A DNA stretch of 64,000 nucleotides from Nitrosarchaeum sp. (GCA_021414105.1 JAIOPB010000034.1:1-64000), one strand, 5' to 3'. Counted from the stretch's first letter, positions 36,445-46,008 are shown. The notes: generated by a model not told the origin, from the letters alone. A program made the numbers and translations.

Positions 36445-37749
36445 TTAGCTAGCTGGAATTTTTGTTTTTTTACGCCTACGAATCATATAGATTCCTATTG
36501 CTACTGCTATCACTATTGGAATAATAATTAGTTGTAAATCATTTCCAGATTCAGTTTTTGGTGGTTCTGCTACAAATATTGTGGCATTCTGTGTAAGAAA
36601 TATTTCATCTCTGACACTATCTTTGTATCTTACAGTAAGTTTGATATCATGTTCTCCATATCTCGGTTCACCATCAAATTCTAGTGGAATGTTAAATGGA
36701 ACTGGAGAATCAGTTTCTACTTCGTCAATAAACTGAGTTTGTTTTTTGATGTTTGAATCACCTAATGGCTCAAGAGTTACAAAACCAAATAAGGCGTTTT
36801 CATTTCCTTCGTTAATTATTTCTCCAACAACCATTTGTGTGCCAGATAATTCAATTACTCCAATATCATATATGGTAAGATCAATCAAACCCCTAATGTA
36901 AAAATCTACAATTTTAGAGATAATTTGCAGATCACCATGTGCATTATAGTAGCTAATAGACAATGGAATTCGTAAAGTATCTTCTTTGAGATTTTCCGGG
37001 ACGTATACTGTAGCAGTGAGATATCTAGAAGATTTAGGTTCAATATTTCCAACATCCCAATTAGATTCTAAAATTACCACATTTTCTACATTGGTAGTTG
37101 ATGAAGAAGTTGATGCAAGTTCTGTTTGAGTATTTGTAGCTACAATATCTACACTAGAGATTGGTGCAGTTCCATCATTTGAAATCTCAATTACTACGTT
37201 ATTTGATTTCAAAGATGTAAGAAATGGATCTAATGCTTTAACATTGATTACACTGTCTCCAGTAATTTTGAAGTTAAAATCAGAAAAGGCTGATCTCACT
37301 CCAGATTCTCTTAATCTAGAATAATCTACTTTAACAGTACCTGGATATTGTTGAATTCTAATATTTTTATCAATATTAACATAAAATGTCAGGTGAAAAT
37401 TATCACCTGTCAAAGAATTAGAATCACTATCAGCAATGACTAGTGAGCCAGGACCATCTGCTGAGGAAAATCCAATAGGAAGCGATAGTTGTCCTTTGAT
37501 TCCAGTGATATCTTGTGTTCCCACATTTGCAAATACTACTGTAAATGGTACATTTTCATCACCAGGATCAATCTCAATTTTCTCATCAATAGTTCCAAAA
37601 TAGGCATCAAGTAATTTGACATCTCCAAATTCTCGTTCAAATGGAGACTGACCAAAACCGCCTGATTTTATTTGAGCAAATGAATTATCAATAATAGATG
37701 GAATAAGAAATAATATCATTAATGAAAATAGAATTTTATAATTTATCAT
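36445..37749 (-). CDS. Secreted CARDB/NEW3-like protein linked to an ABC exporter
   Basis: A 434-residue protein with a signal peptide (1-25, ending SFA) and a C-terminal transmembrane helix (about 404-424) with a RRRKKTK tail. In between are several Ig-like beta domains: FTVVFANVGTQDITGI, NVVIEISNDGTAPISSVDI and VVGEIINEGNENALFGFV show the repeating N-x-G pattern of CARDB/NEW3-type modules. It overlaps the start of the ABC ATPase gene by 4 bp, so it is very likely part of a MacB-like system. It probably binds or presents cargo outside the membrane. Confidence 0.78.
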   Translation of the reverse strand: MINYKILFSLMILFLIPSIIDNSFAQIKSGGFGQSPFEREFGDVKLLDAYFGTIDEKIEIDPGDENVPFTVVFANVGTQDITGIKGQLSLPIGFSSADGPGSLVIADSDSNSLTGDNFHLTFYVNIDKNIRIQQYPGTVKVDYSRLRESGVRSAFSDFNFKITGDSVINVKALDPFLTSLKSNNVVIEISNDGTAPISSVDIVATNTQTELASTSSSTTNVENVVILESNWDVGNIEPKSSRYLTATVYVPENLKEDTLRIPLSISYYNAHGDLQIISKIVDFYIRGLIDLTIYDIGVIELSGTQMVVGEIINEGNENALFGFVTLEPLGDSNIKKQTQFIDEVETDSPVPFNIPLEFDGEPRYGEHDIKLTVRYKDSVRDEIFLTQNATIFVAEPPKTESGNDLQLIIIPIVIAVAIGIYMIRRRKKTKIPAS

Positions 37750-38423
37750 GCTAAAACCTCCATCTCAGACGGTAAATCGCCTTCAAATGCTTTTCCATCC
37801 TTGATTGTAATTACCCTATCAACATCTCCAAAATGTTGTCTGTCATGGGTAACAACAATAAATGTTTGATTTAGTTTTTTTGCCATTGATTTCATTAATT
37901 GAACTATTTTTCCAGATGTAACAGAATCCAAATTGCCAGTTGGTTCATCAGCTAAAACAATTGAAGGATTGTTTATCAATCCCCTAGCAATTGCGGCTCT
38001 TTGTGCTTGTCCACCTGAAACTTTATTTGCTCTTTTGTTAATTTGATCAGCTAATCCAACTGCTGTTAGTAATTCTATAGCATTTTTTTCTGCAGAATCA
38101 TTGGTTCCTGCAATTTCTCTTGGTAGTAATACATTTTCAAGGACAGTTAGATCAGTTAAAAGATTTGAGAATTGAAAGATGAATCCTAATTTTTTGTTTC
38201 GAAATGATGAAATTTTATCATCTGTTAGATTTGTTGTATCTGTTCCATCAATGAAGACTTTACCAGTTGTTGGACGATCTAATAGTCCTATCATGTTAAG
38301 TAAAGTAGATTTTCCTGAACCAGAGCTACCTACAATTAATACAAACTCTCCTTTTTCAATTGAAAATGAGACATTATCTAATGCTTTTACCTTATTTTCA
38401 TCAGTTCCGTAAATTTTACTCAA
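37746..38423 (-). CDS. ABC transporter ATPase, LolD/MacB type
   Basis: A 225-residue ATPase with Walker A GSSGSGKST, Q-loop FIFQF, signature VSGGQAQR, Walker B IVLADEP and H-loop VTHD. The only standard start is TTG 38423, which gives SKIYG at residues 2-6. However, the frame stays open upstream and encodes KVLEISN, the usual first beta strand of this family, up to a stop near 38451. So translation may begin at a non-standard codon (CTG is available) overlapping the permease stop at 38443. It energises the FtsX-like permease. Confidence 0.9.
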   Translation of the reverse strand: MSKIYGTDENKVKALDNVSFSIEKGEFVLIVGSSGSGKSTLLNMIGLLDRPTTGKVFIDGTDTTNLTDDKISSFRNKKLGFIFQFSNLLTDLTVLENVLLPREIAGTNDSAEKNAIELLTAVGLADQINKRANKVSGGQAQRAAIARGLINNPSIVLADEPTGNLDSVTSGKIVQLMKSMAKKLNQTFIVVTHDRQHFGDVDRVITIKDGKAFEGDLPSEMEVLA

Positions 38424-38442
38424 ATTACTAATTTCAAGTACT

Positions 38443-39630
38443 TTAGACAGTTCTCATCGCCTCCACGGGTAATAGTTTAGTTGCTCTATACGATGGGTAT
38501 AGTGAAGCAATTATTGCTAAAATAAACGATAATACAGCAGTCTGAATAATTTTTTCCCAATTATAGCTCACTTCTAGCGGGAGGCTGTTATTGAATGACA
38601 TTTTTGTTTCCTTTGCATAAAATGTATAGCCTAAGCCTGCTGCGGTTCCAACTCCAGCACCAATTGCACCAATTATCATTCCCTGAAAAATAAAAATAAT
38701 CAAGATATCTTTTCTTGTTGCACCTATTGATCTCATTACACCTATTTCTCTAGTTTTTCCATTAACTAACATCATTTGAATTGTAACAATAGCAAAGGCT
38801 GATGACATCATTCCGAAATATCCAATCATGTTTATCATTGCAATACCAGATCTAAATCCTGCTAGTTGTTCTTCAGCAGATTCTTCTATTGTTTCTGCAA
38901 TAAAATCATCGTTAGGAAAAGCAGCTAAAAAGAAATTTTTTACATCGCTGGCTTTTGATGGATCGTTTAGTTTTACCATAATTGAACCTGTATCACCATC
39001 TCTATTCATTAAATCGCGTAAAGTATCAATATGAACAACTACACTGTAATCAAAACCTTGACCGCCAGGTGATTTTGCTATTCCAGTAACTACAAGTCTT
39101 TTGATTTGATCTTGTCCATATCTATCAACAATCTTTACTTTTAGACTATCACCTACTTGAGCACCTCCAAGATCTCTTGCAACATTGGAACCTAATACAA
39201 TAGAATTTCTTGAAAAAACATATTGCCCATCAGAGACAGTCTCATGGACAGTAGAAGCTCGAATGTCTCGTAATGGATCAACTCCGACAATAGGAATTCT
39301 TGTTTCTTCATGTAATGTGCCAAATTTTGTCATGTTAATTGACGCCGTAGATGACAACCGCGGAGTAGCCGCTTCTACATATGGAATTCTTTCAAACCAA
39401 TTAACTAGTGCTTGATCCGATTTATCGATGTAATCTTCCTCGTCTGTAATTAGAACATCACCGTTTCTATAATTTGAGATATCTCTAACAATTGCATCAA
39501 ACAATCCCTGAAAAATTACAAAATTAACATGGATTACTAAAATTCCAATTGTTACAGCTAAAACTGCACCAATGAGACTTCCTTTTTTGTTGAATAGCAT
39601 TCTTTTTGCTAAACGTAGTCTGTATTCCAC
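38443..39630 (-). CDS. FtsX-like ABC permease (MacB type)
   Basis: A 395-residue permease. Transmembrane helix 1 (residues 16-40) is followed by a large extracellular MacB-periplasmic-core-like domain (40-255) and three helices (about 270-385). The typical MMSSAFAIVTIQMMLVNGKT, then REIGVMRSIGAT, and a final ASLYPSYRATKLLPVEAMR are present. MacB-like systems move substrates outward or use mechanical force on envelope proteins. Together with the ATPase and the CARDB-like secreted protein it forms a three-gene operon. Its start faces an Lrp-type regulator across 117 bp. Confidence 0.9.
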   Translation of the reverse strand: MEYRLRLAKRMLFNKKGSLIGAVLAVTIGILVIHVNFVIFQGLFDAIVRDISNYRNGDVLITDEEDYIDKSDQALVNWFERIPYVEAATPRLSSTASINMTKFGTLHEETRIPIVGVDPLRDIRASTVHETVSDGQYVFSRNSIVLGSNVARDLGGAQVGDSLKVKIVDRYGQDQIKRLVVTGIAKSPGGQGFDYSVVVHIDTLRDLMNRDGDTGSIMVKLNDPSKASDVKNFFLAAFPNDDFIAETIEESAEEQLAGFRSGIAMINMIGYFGMMSSAFAIVTIQMMLVNGKTREIGVMRSIGATRKDILIIFIFQGMIIGAIGAGVGTAAGLGYTFYAKETKMSFNNSLPLEVSYNWEKIIQTAVLSFILAIIASLYPSYRATKLLPVEAMRTV

Positions 39631-39646
39631 AAGAAGATTAGAAATA

Positions 39647-39691
39647 GTCTAATATTTAATGTATTTTATGTATAATACTAATATTATAGAC
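39647..39691. promoter_or_regulatory. Imperfect inverted repeat between FtsX operon and Lrp-like regulator
   Basis: GTCTAATATT at 39647-39656 faces AATATTATAGAC at 39680-39691, an inverted repeat with a two-base bulge, in the 117-bp divergent gap. Lrp/AsnC proteins bind such AT-rich dyads. A TATATTTTATTAG tract near 39697-39709 may be the regulator's promoter. Because the background is AT-rich, the match is only suggestive. Confidence 0.35.
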
Positions 39692-39747
39692 AATTTTATA
39701 TTTTATTAGTAACTTACAAACATTATGAAGATAGTTCAGGTGAGAGA

Positions 39748-40650
39748 TTGGACAATTTAGATATCAAAATTCTAAGCAGGCTCTTGAATAATTGTAGAGA
39801 ATCAGACAGACAGATTGGAAAAGAATTAGGGATTTCAGGAGGTGCCATTAGAGCGCGAATTAAAAAAATGCAGGACAGGAAGATAATTGAGAAATTTACC
39901 ATTAAAGTTGAGCCACCGGTTTTGGGATTTGGTGTTTTGTACATAGTAGTTTCAGGTCAAAACATCAAAGAGATTTTAGAACAGATTAGCTTGGTTGGAG
40001 AGCCATTTTTTGTTGTACCATGTGTTGGTGGAATTACAGTTTGTAGTATTGTAGTAAAAGAAAATTTGCAACAAAAAATTATACTGGCAAATAAATTAAT
40101 GAAAGATGTTAGAGTATTATCTATTTTTGAAGCAGAAAATCCAGGATTTAATTCTAATTTAACTAAAACAGATTTAGAAATTTTAAAACTATTGATAAAA
40201 GAGCCAAGACAAAAAATTGAAAACATATCAAAAGATACAGAATTATCCACAAAAACTGTTACAAGATGTATTGATAAACTACAAGAAAATGATGGTATTC
40301 AATTTACAGTAATTTATGATCCAACAAAAATTGAGGATTTTATTCCACATGCCATACTTGCCTGGATTGAAGGGGATCTTAGAGAAACATTAGAAAAAAT
40401 GAATGATGAGTTTCATGAGTCATATATGCAGATACCATTTATTGCAAAAAACCAAATTGTATTATTTATGTATAGTCACGATATATTTGAAATGGATGAA
40501 TTAACTCAGAGAGTTAGAAATATGGATAATGTAAGATCTGCAGATCTATTTATTCCAAAAAAGATATCTTTTCCATTAAAATGGTTAGAACAAGCTATTA
40601 ATGATGCCAAGAAATCATCTACGCTTCATCTTTCATATCAAACAAATTAA
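39748..40650 (+). CDS. Lrp/AsnC-type regulator with two helix-turn-helix domains
   Basis: A 300-residue protein starting at TTG 39748. The first HTH is LDIKILSRLLNNCRESDRQI followed by GISGGAIRARIKKM. A ligand-type domain follows (65-125). A second HTH appears near residue 135 (LTKTDLEILKLLIKEPRQK, then STKTVTRCIDKL), followed by a second alpha/beta domain. This duplicated layout is known in archaeal AsnC-like regulators. It is divergent from the ABC/FtsX operon and is a natural candidate to control it. Confidence 0.85.
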   Translation: MDNLDIKILSRLLNNCRESDRQIGKELGISGGAIRARIKKMQDRKIIEKFTIKVEPPVLGFGVLYIVVSGQNIKEILEQISLVGEPFFVVPCVGGITVCSIVVKENLQQKIILANKLMKDVRVLSIFEAENPGFNSNLTKTDLEILKLLIKEPRQKIENISKDTELSTKTVTRCIDKLQENDGIQFTVIYDPTKIEDFIPHAILAWIEGDLRETLEKMNDEFHESYMQIPFIAKNQIVLFMYSHDIFEMDELTQRVRNMDNVRSADLFIPKKISFPLKWLEQAINDAKKSSTLHLSYQTN

Positions 40651-40675
40651 ATAATAATAAAATTTAGAATTAGGT

Positions 40676-41191
40676 ATGAAAAAGAAAAAGATCTATGAAG
40701 GTAAAATTTTAGGTCTGAGTGTTTATGATTTAGTAATTGAGGGTAGAAAAGTAAAACGAGAGATGATAGAGCATAGAGGAGCAGCCGCAATGTTAGCATT
40801 TGACGAAAATAATAAAGTAATTCTTGTAAAACAGCATAGATTTCCTCACGGATATGTAATTGAGATTCCTGCAGGGACGCTAGAAAAAAGAGAAGACCCA
40901 AAGAAATGTGCATTTAGAGAATTAGAAGAAGAAACTGGATATAGAGCTAAAAAAATGACACCGTTAATCACCTACTATCCATCTATAGGTTACAATACTG
41001 AGGCTATTCACTGCTTTGTAGCTTCAGGACTAAAGAAAATTGCAGATTTGAAGCTAGATGAAGATGAAATATTGTCTGTTGTAAAGATAGACCTTAAAAA
41101 AGTGATTTTAATGATAAGAAATGGAAAAATTCAGGATTCAAAAACAATTTGTGCAGTATTGACATATGCTGCAAAAAAGAAATTGTACTAA
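40676..41191 (+). CDS. Nudix hydrolase, ADP-ribose pyrophosphatase-like
   Basis: A 171-residue enzyme. The Nudix box G-x5-E-x7-REUxEExGU is present as GTLEKREDPKKCAF followed by RELEEETGYRA (about residues 64-88). The upstream segment VILVKQHRFPHGYVIEIPAG and the downstream YYPSIGYNTE resemble ADP-ribose pyrophosphatases, which split ADP-ribose to AMP and ribose-5-phosphate. Other nucleoside diphosphate sugars are possible. Its stop abuts the convergent AbrB-PhoU gene. Confidence 0.9.
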   Translation: MKKKKIYEGKILGLSVYDLVIEGRKVKREMIEHRGAAAMLAFDENNKVILVKQHRFPHGYVIEIPAGTLEKREDPKKCAFRELEEETGYRAKKMTPLITYYPSIGYNTEAIHCFVASGLKKIADLKLDEDEILSVVKIDLKKVILMIRNGKIQDSKTICAVLTYAAKKKLY

Positions 41192-42172
41192 TTATTTATT
41201 GTAAATAGGCTGTACAAGATCTGCAACATCAGCCCAAGATTTTGCAATTCGCTCAAACATATAAACAAGATCAAGAAGATCAATAGGAATTTGTTTTTTA
41301 TTTCCTATTGTAGTTCTTAGTTTAGAAAGATTTTCTTGATATTTTTTATGTAATGATATAGCTTCTATGGCTAAACGTCTATCAGGTTTGGTAAAAGCAT
41401 CAATAGACTTTTCTGCAAGAACATTAAAATTTTGTACTATATCAAAAATTTTCTTCAGGTGTTCATTAGATAAAGAAGAATTATAAATAAAATTAGCAAG
41501 TTCTACTATTGTATCACCTGCATTTTCTAAAAGATTAGCAGCTACTCTGTAATCTAAAATATCAATATTTTCTAAATTAAATACATTGGCTAATTTTTTA
41601 TCAACAAGTGTACTCCTGATTAAACGTACTAGAAGAAAATATTGTCTGTTAACCTCAACATCTCTTTTTGATAATGTTTGTAAATTAGATTTATCGTCTA
41701 AAATTAATCCATTTGATACATCATCATACATTCCAAGTGCAATAGAACTCATTCTTTTTAGAATTTTTTCTGGATTTAGGGTTGTAGCATCTAAAAGAAA
41801 TTGCATGTTAATATTTGAAGCATCTTCTTCAATAATCTCCATACCAACTAATCGTCTCATTGAGTTTCGAATTTTTTCTCTATCCTCACCTGGTATGATT
41901 GATTTTGAAGTGATTTGTATAATGTCATATCCTAAAAGATAAGCTCCAGTTATGTCAGCTACAATATTTTCATCTTTAGGTAATGGATATGAAATTACAA
42001 GTTCTTTTGTGGGACGCATTTCTTTGTTTGCAGAAATTGAGATGGTATTTTGCCCAGTTTCTAGCTCAACTTGATTACTTTTATCTAGATTATTGGCAAC
42101 TACCCATTCTTTAGGTAATGAAACGAGGATGCTACTACCAATCCTTTGTAGGCGTCGAATGAATTTAGTCAA
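41192..42172 (-). CDS. AbrB/SpoVT domain plus PhoU domain regulator
   Basis: A 326-residue protein beginning at TTG 42172. Residues 1-45 are a swapped-hairpin AbrB-type DNA-binding domain (RRLQRIGSSILVSLPKEWVV). Residues 110-320 form two PhoU-like helical bundles with acidic residues that bind metal in PhoU proteins. This architecture is common in archaea and links phosphate signalling to DNA binding. No pst genes are adjacent, so the target is not known. Its promoter region is shared with the divergent CoA operon (65 bp). Confidence 0.85.
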   Translation of the reverse strand: MTKFIRRLQRIGSSILVSLPKEWVVANNLDKSNQVELETGQNTISISANKEMRPTKELVISYPLPKDENIVADITGAYLLGYDIIQITSKSIIPGEDREKIRNSMRRLVGMEIIEEDASNINMQFLLDATTLNPEKILKRMSSIALGMYDDVSNGLILDDKSNLQTLSKRDVEVNRQYFLLVRLIRSTLVDKKLANVFNLENIDILDYRVAANLLENAGDTIVELANFIYNSSLSNEHLKKIFDIVQNFNVLAEKSIDAFTKPDRRLAIEAISLHKKYQENLSKLRTTIGNKKQIPIDLLDLVYMFERIAKSWADVADLVQPIYNK

Positions 42173-42237
42173 TTTATACTAATATAATTAATTTAAGCCA
42201 TATTCTTATATTTTGTGTAAAATTTAAACTGAGATTA

Positions 42238-43152
42238 ATGGAGGCAACTGCATTTTGTCCTGCACATATTACAGGTTTTTTCAAAGCTTACTTGGAGGAA
42301 AATAATCAAAGAAATCCTGAAGAATTAGGTTCCATGGGAGCAGGGTTTTCAATTAGAGAAGGAGTTACTACCCATATCAATATTTTACCTAGAATTAATC
42401 AAAATTCTAACTTTAAAATTACTACTATAGGTTATCAATCAGATAAGACAGATATTTCAGAATATGTGTTAAATGAATTTCTGAAGCTTGGAAATTTTGA
42501 AAACATATTTTTTGATATTCAACATAAGATCACCATACCAGTTGGGTATGGTTTAGGTTCTAGCAGTGCTGTTGCATTATCATTATCATATGCACTAGAT
42601 CATGCACTTAAAACAAGATTAGATCAGACAGTTATTGGTCAGATTGCGCATAATGCGGAGATAAATTGCAAGACAGGATTAGGTGATGTTTTGGCATCAT
42701 ATCACGGTGGTTTTGAAATAAGAATTAAACCAGGAGCACCAGGAATAGGTCAGGTGGAAAAAATCAACACAAAAGATATTTCCATAATTATGATTTGTTT
42801 TTCACCAATTTCAACAAATAAGTTCATCAAAGAGCGTCTTTCTCAAATTAATGGTCTTGGTGGAAAAATGGTAAATAGATTATTAGAATCAAAGAATTAT
42901 GAACATTTTCAGGATATGTCTTTGGAATTTGCAAAATATGTTCAAGTAATGACTTTGAGAATGGAAAAACTAATTCAAGAATTGGCTTCAAATGGAATAA
43001 AATGTGGTGTTGCACTATTTGGTGAAACTGTGTTTACGATGATACCAAAAGAGAAAGAAGATTATGTTCTACAAATTTTAGAAAAATATCCTGAAGGAAT
43101 AATCATAAGATCAGAATTAGATAATCTGGGAGCAAGAGTACTCAGTAATTAA
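42238..43152 (+). CDS. Pantoate kinase (GHMP family)
   Basis: A 304-residue GHMP kinase that phosphorylates pantoate in the archaeal CoA route. The phosphate loop is PVGYGLGSSSAVALS (about residues 101-115); the N-terminus FCPAHITGFF is typical of pantoate kinases. The call over other GHMP kinases (homoserine, mevalonate) rests on the gene order: phosphopantothenate synthetase, PanB and CoaBC follow directly. TATATTTT near 42211-42218 is at promoter distance from ATG 42238. Confidence 0.9.
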   Translation: MEATAFCPAHITGFFKAYLEENNQRNPEELGSMGAGFSIREGVTTHINILPRINQNSNFKITTIGYQSDKTDISEYVLNEFLKLGNFENIFFDIQHKITIPVGYGLGSSSAVALSLSYALDHALKTRLDQTVIGQIAHNAEINCKTGLGDVLASYHGGFEIRIKPGAPGIGQVEKINTKDISIIMICFSPISTNKFIKERLSQINGLGGKMVNRLLESKNYEHFQDMSLEFAKYVQVMTLRMEKLIQELASNGIKCGVALFGETVFTMIPKEKEDYVLQILEKYPEGIIIRSELDNLGARVLSN

Positions 43153-43162
43153 TTGAATATTG

Positions 43163-43927
43163 ATGTCCTTAATTCCAAAATCTCATCCTAGAGCAAAGTC
43201 TCTTTTAATTAGAGAAAAACTTGTTACTGGATTTGATCATGGATTAGTAGCTAAAGAAGGTCTCTTAGCACATGGTAGAGGTGAAGCTTTTGATTATTTA
43301 CTTGGTGAAAAAACAAGCAGTACTGCAAAACTAGCAATCAAAGCAGCTGCTGCACAAATTCTTTTGGCAGATTTACTTGTAATCTCCGTTAATGGTAATA
43401 TTGCTGCATTATGTCCAAAAGAAATAGTTAGATTTGCCAATACATCAAGGGCAAAAATCGAAGTAAATCTGTTTTATGCTAATGAGAAACGAAAACAGAA
43501 TATCATAAAGATTCTCAAAAAGAGCGGTGCAAAGGAGATTTTAGGTACAAATCGTAATTTATCAACTACATTACCAAGATTAGATTCAGCAAGAAGAATA
43601 GTTGATAAAAATGGGATTTTTGCAGCGGATGTGGTAATTGTTCCATTAGAAGATGGTGATAGAACTATGGCATTAAGAAGAGCGGGAAAAACAGTCATAA
43701 CATTTGATCTAAATCCACTTTCAAGAACTTCACAAACTGCCAACATAACAATAGTAGATAACGTTACACGAGCGATGGATTTGCTAACTATAACATGTAA
43801 AAAATTATCAAACAAGAATAAGAAGACACTTGAAAAAATTGTTCATGATTTTAATAACAAAAAAAATCTCTCAGACAATATTATTGAGATTAGAGATAAT
43901 CTAACTAGGAGGCTACATATTGCATAA
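43163..43927 (+). CDS. 4-phosphopantoate-beta-alanine ligase (phosphopantothenate synthetase)
   Basis: A protein of about 254 residues of the archaeal DUF137 family, which joins 4-phosphopantoate to beta-alanine using ATP and replaces bacterial PanC plus CoaA. IPKSHPRAKSLLIREKLVTG at the N-terminus, HGRGEAFDYLLGE, and VIVPLEDGDRTMALRRAGK-like segments followed by TFDLNPLSRTSQTA are characteristic. TTG 43160 precedes ATG 43163; the ATG is preferred. The 3' end overlaps panB by 8 bp. Confidence 0.93.
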   Translation: MSLIPKSHPRAKSLLIREKLVTGFDHGLVAKEGLLAHGRGEAFDYLLGEKTSSTAKLAIKAAAAQILLADLLVISVNGNIAALCPKEIVRFANTSRAKIEVNLFYANEKRKQNIIKILKKSGAKEILGTNRNLSTTLPRLDSARRIVDKNGIFAADVVIVPLEDGDRTMALRRAGKTVITFDLNPLSRTSQTANITIVDNVTRAMDLLTITCKKLSNKNKKTLEKIVHDFNNKKNLSDNIIEIRDNLTRRLHIA

Positions 43928-44759
43928 ATCAGTTTATGACATTATTAAAATGAAAAAAGATGGAAAAAAGATCTCAGCAATTACAAGTTATGATTATACG
44001 CTTGCATCATTATGTGATAAATCTGGAATAGACATACTACTTGTTGGAGATAGTGCAGGAATGGTAATGCTTGGATATGAAAATACCATTCCGGTAACAA
44101 TGGAACAAATGTGTATGTTTACAGAAGCAGTAAGTAGGGCAAGAAAAAATTCTTTGTTGGTTGCAGATTTACCATTTATGTCATATCAAGCAAGTATTGA
44201 AGATGCAATAAGAAATTCAGGGAGGTTAATACAAGCAGGAGCTGATGCAGTAAAACTTGAAGGTGGAATTTCTATGTCAGAAACGATCAGTGCAATTGTA
44301 GATGTTGGAATTCCAGTAATGGGACATATTGGTTTGCAACCACAAACAACAATGTTATCAGAAGGATACAAAGTACAAGGAAGAACAAAAGACGCCGCAA
44401 TAAAACTAATTGAGGATGCAAAAGAGCTTGAAGAAGCGGGCGTATTCAGTATTGCATTAGAAATGATAAGTCATGAAGTTGCACAAATAATTTCTGAAAC
44501 TATCAGTGTACCTACTATTGGAATTGGCTCAGGTGTTGGTTGTAATGGTCAGGTATTAGTTGTACAGGATTTGTTGGGCATGTTTGAAAAAATCAAACCA
44601 AGATTTGCAAAAAGATACTTGAATTTATCTGAAGATGTTGTAAAAGCACTTGAAAACTATAAAAATGATGTAGAATCAGGCATGTTTCCTGCTCAAGAGA
44701 ATTGGTTTTCAATGGATGATGATGAGTTTAAAAAATTACGAGAGCAAATTGGTAGCTAG
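43920..44759 (+). CDS. panB: Ketopantoate hydroxymethyltransferase
   Basis: A 279-residue TIM-barrel enzyme that adds a hydroxymethyl group from methylene-tetrahydro-folate or -pterin to ketoisovalerate, the first step to pantoate. Conserved blocks: ITSYDYTLASLCDKSG, VGDSAGMVMLGYENTIPVTM and GIGSGVGCNGQVLV, with a metal-binding Asp in LLVGDS. It starts at TTG 43920, overlapping the previous gene. Ketopantoate reductase (PanE) is not in the window. Confidence 0.95.
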   Translation: MHKSVYDIIKMKKDGKKISAITSYDYTLASLCDKSGIDILLVGDSAGMVMLGYENTIPVTMEQMCMFTEAVSRARKNSLLVADLPFMSYQASIEDAIRNSGRLIQAGADAVKLEGGISMSETISAIVDVGIPVMGHIGLQPQTTMLSEGYKVQGRTKDAAIKLIEDAKELEEAGVFSIALEMISHEVAQIISETISVPTIGIGSGVGCNGQVLVVQDLLGMFEKIKPRFAKRYLNLSEDVVKALENYKNDVESGMFPAQENWFSMDDDEFKKLREQIGS

Positions 44760-46008
44760 ACAGAAAATTATCAAGAAAAAGAATCATCCTTCATTAGATA
44801 TTGTAGGGTCTTATGGTGTTGAACTCTCTGAGAGAAAAATTGTTCTTTGTGTTGCAGGAAGCGTTGCAGCATACAAAGCAATTGAGTTAGCAAGATTACT
44901 AATGAGACATGGTGCTGATGTGACCTGTGTTACAAGTGATGCAGTTACAAAACTAGTACAGCCAGATTATTTCAAGTGGGCAACTGGAAACGAAGTTATA
45001 ACAAAATTAACAGGAGAATTAGAACATATCAAATTAGCAGATTATAATCAATCAGATCTTATCATAGTATATCCAGCTACTGCAAATACACTTGGAAAAT
45101 TAGCTAACGGTATTGATGATACACCAATATCAACAGTTCTCACAGTAGGATTTGGATCAAAGATTCCAATTTTGATGTGTCTTGCCATGCATGCAGCTAT
45201 GTATGATAATGCAGCTGTAAAAAAGAATGTGGAATTTTTAAAAAATAAAATTGAATTTCTGACACCACAAATGATTGAAGGAAAAGCAAAAGCAACTGAG
45301 CCAGAAGAGGTTTTAGAGTATGTATTAAGAAAATTTGGATTTTCATCTATTTTAAAAAATAAAAAAGTGTTAATGACTGCCGGACCAACAATTGAACATA
45401 TTGATCCTATTCGTGTAATTACAAATCAAAGTTCAGGAAAAACTGGCGTATTGTTAGCTTCAGAATTAATTTCTTCAGGAGCTAAAGTCACTTTAGTTTA
45501 TGGTCCTGGAATTGAAAAACCGCCAAAGGGTGCAAAAATAATTAAAATTTCTACAAGTAAGGAAATGTTTGATGTGGTGAAAAAAGAGATGAGTAAAGAA
45601 TTTGACATAGTAATAATGGCAGCTGCCATATCAGACTATACCCCAGAGAACCCTAGTAAAAATAAAATAAAAAGCACCAAAAATAAAATAAAAATTAGCC
45701 TCAAGAAAGCACCAAAAATTATTGATCAAATTAAAAAGTATCAGAAAAATGTTTTTTTGGTTGGTTTTAAAGCAGAGACAAATCTTTCAAAAAATGAATT
45801 AATAATATTAGCTAAGAAAAAAATGAATAAATCAGACGCAGATATGATCGTTGCAAACGATATAGGTTCAATTAGATATAGAAAAAATCCTGAAAGTAAT
45901 GAAGTGTTAGTCATAGATTCACATAAAGTAATTTCGTCAGGATGGGTAAAAAAAGAAAAAATTGCTAAATTTATCAGAAAAGAGATAGAGCAACGATTAA
46001 AAACTTAA
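44716..46008 (+). CDS. coaBC: Phosphopantothenoylcysteine synthetase/decarboxylase
   Basis: A 430-residue bifunctional flavoprotein. The N-terminal CoaC half (30-205) shows VCVAGSVAAYKAIELARLL and the PATANTLGKLANGI substrate loop. The C-terminal CoaB half (210-430) has TAGPTIEHIDPIRVITNQSS and the AAAISDY segment. It makes 4'-phosphopantetheine from phosphopantothenate and cysteine. ATG 44716 overlaps panB by 44 bp; TTG 44749, in frame, would overlap by 11 bp and may be the true start because the first 12 residues are not conserved-looking. Confidence 0.95.
   Translation: MMMSLKNYESKLVARQKIIKKKNHPSLDIVGSYGVELSERKIVLCVAGSVAAYKAIELARLLMRHGADVTCVTSDAVTKLVQPDYFKWATGNEVITKLTGELEHIKLADYNQSDLIIVYPATANTLGKLANGIDDTPISTVLTVGFGSKIPILMCLAMHAAMYDNAAVKKNVEFLKNKIEFLTPQMIEGKAKATEPEEVLEYVLRKFGFSSILKNKKVLMTAGPTIEHIDPIRVITNQSSGKTGVLLASELISSGAKVTLVYGPGIEKPPKGAKIIKISTSKEMFDVVKKEMSKEFDIVIMAAAISDYTPENPSKNKIKSTKNKIKISLKKAPKIIDQIKKYQKNVFLVGFKAETNLSKNELIILAKKKMNKSDADMIVANDIGSIRYRKNPESNEVLVIDSHKVISSGWVKKEKIAKFIRKEIEQRLKT

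Noticed and set aside
38400-38460. A frameshift or pseudogene between the FtsX permease and ATPase
   Set aside because: Both proteins are complete at their diagnostic motifs; the issue is only where the ATPase starts, reported as a start-codon question.
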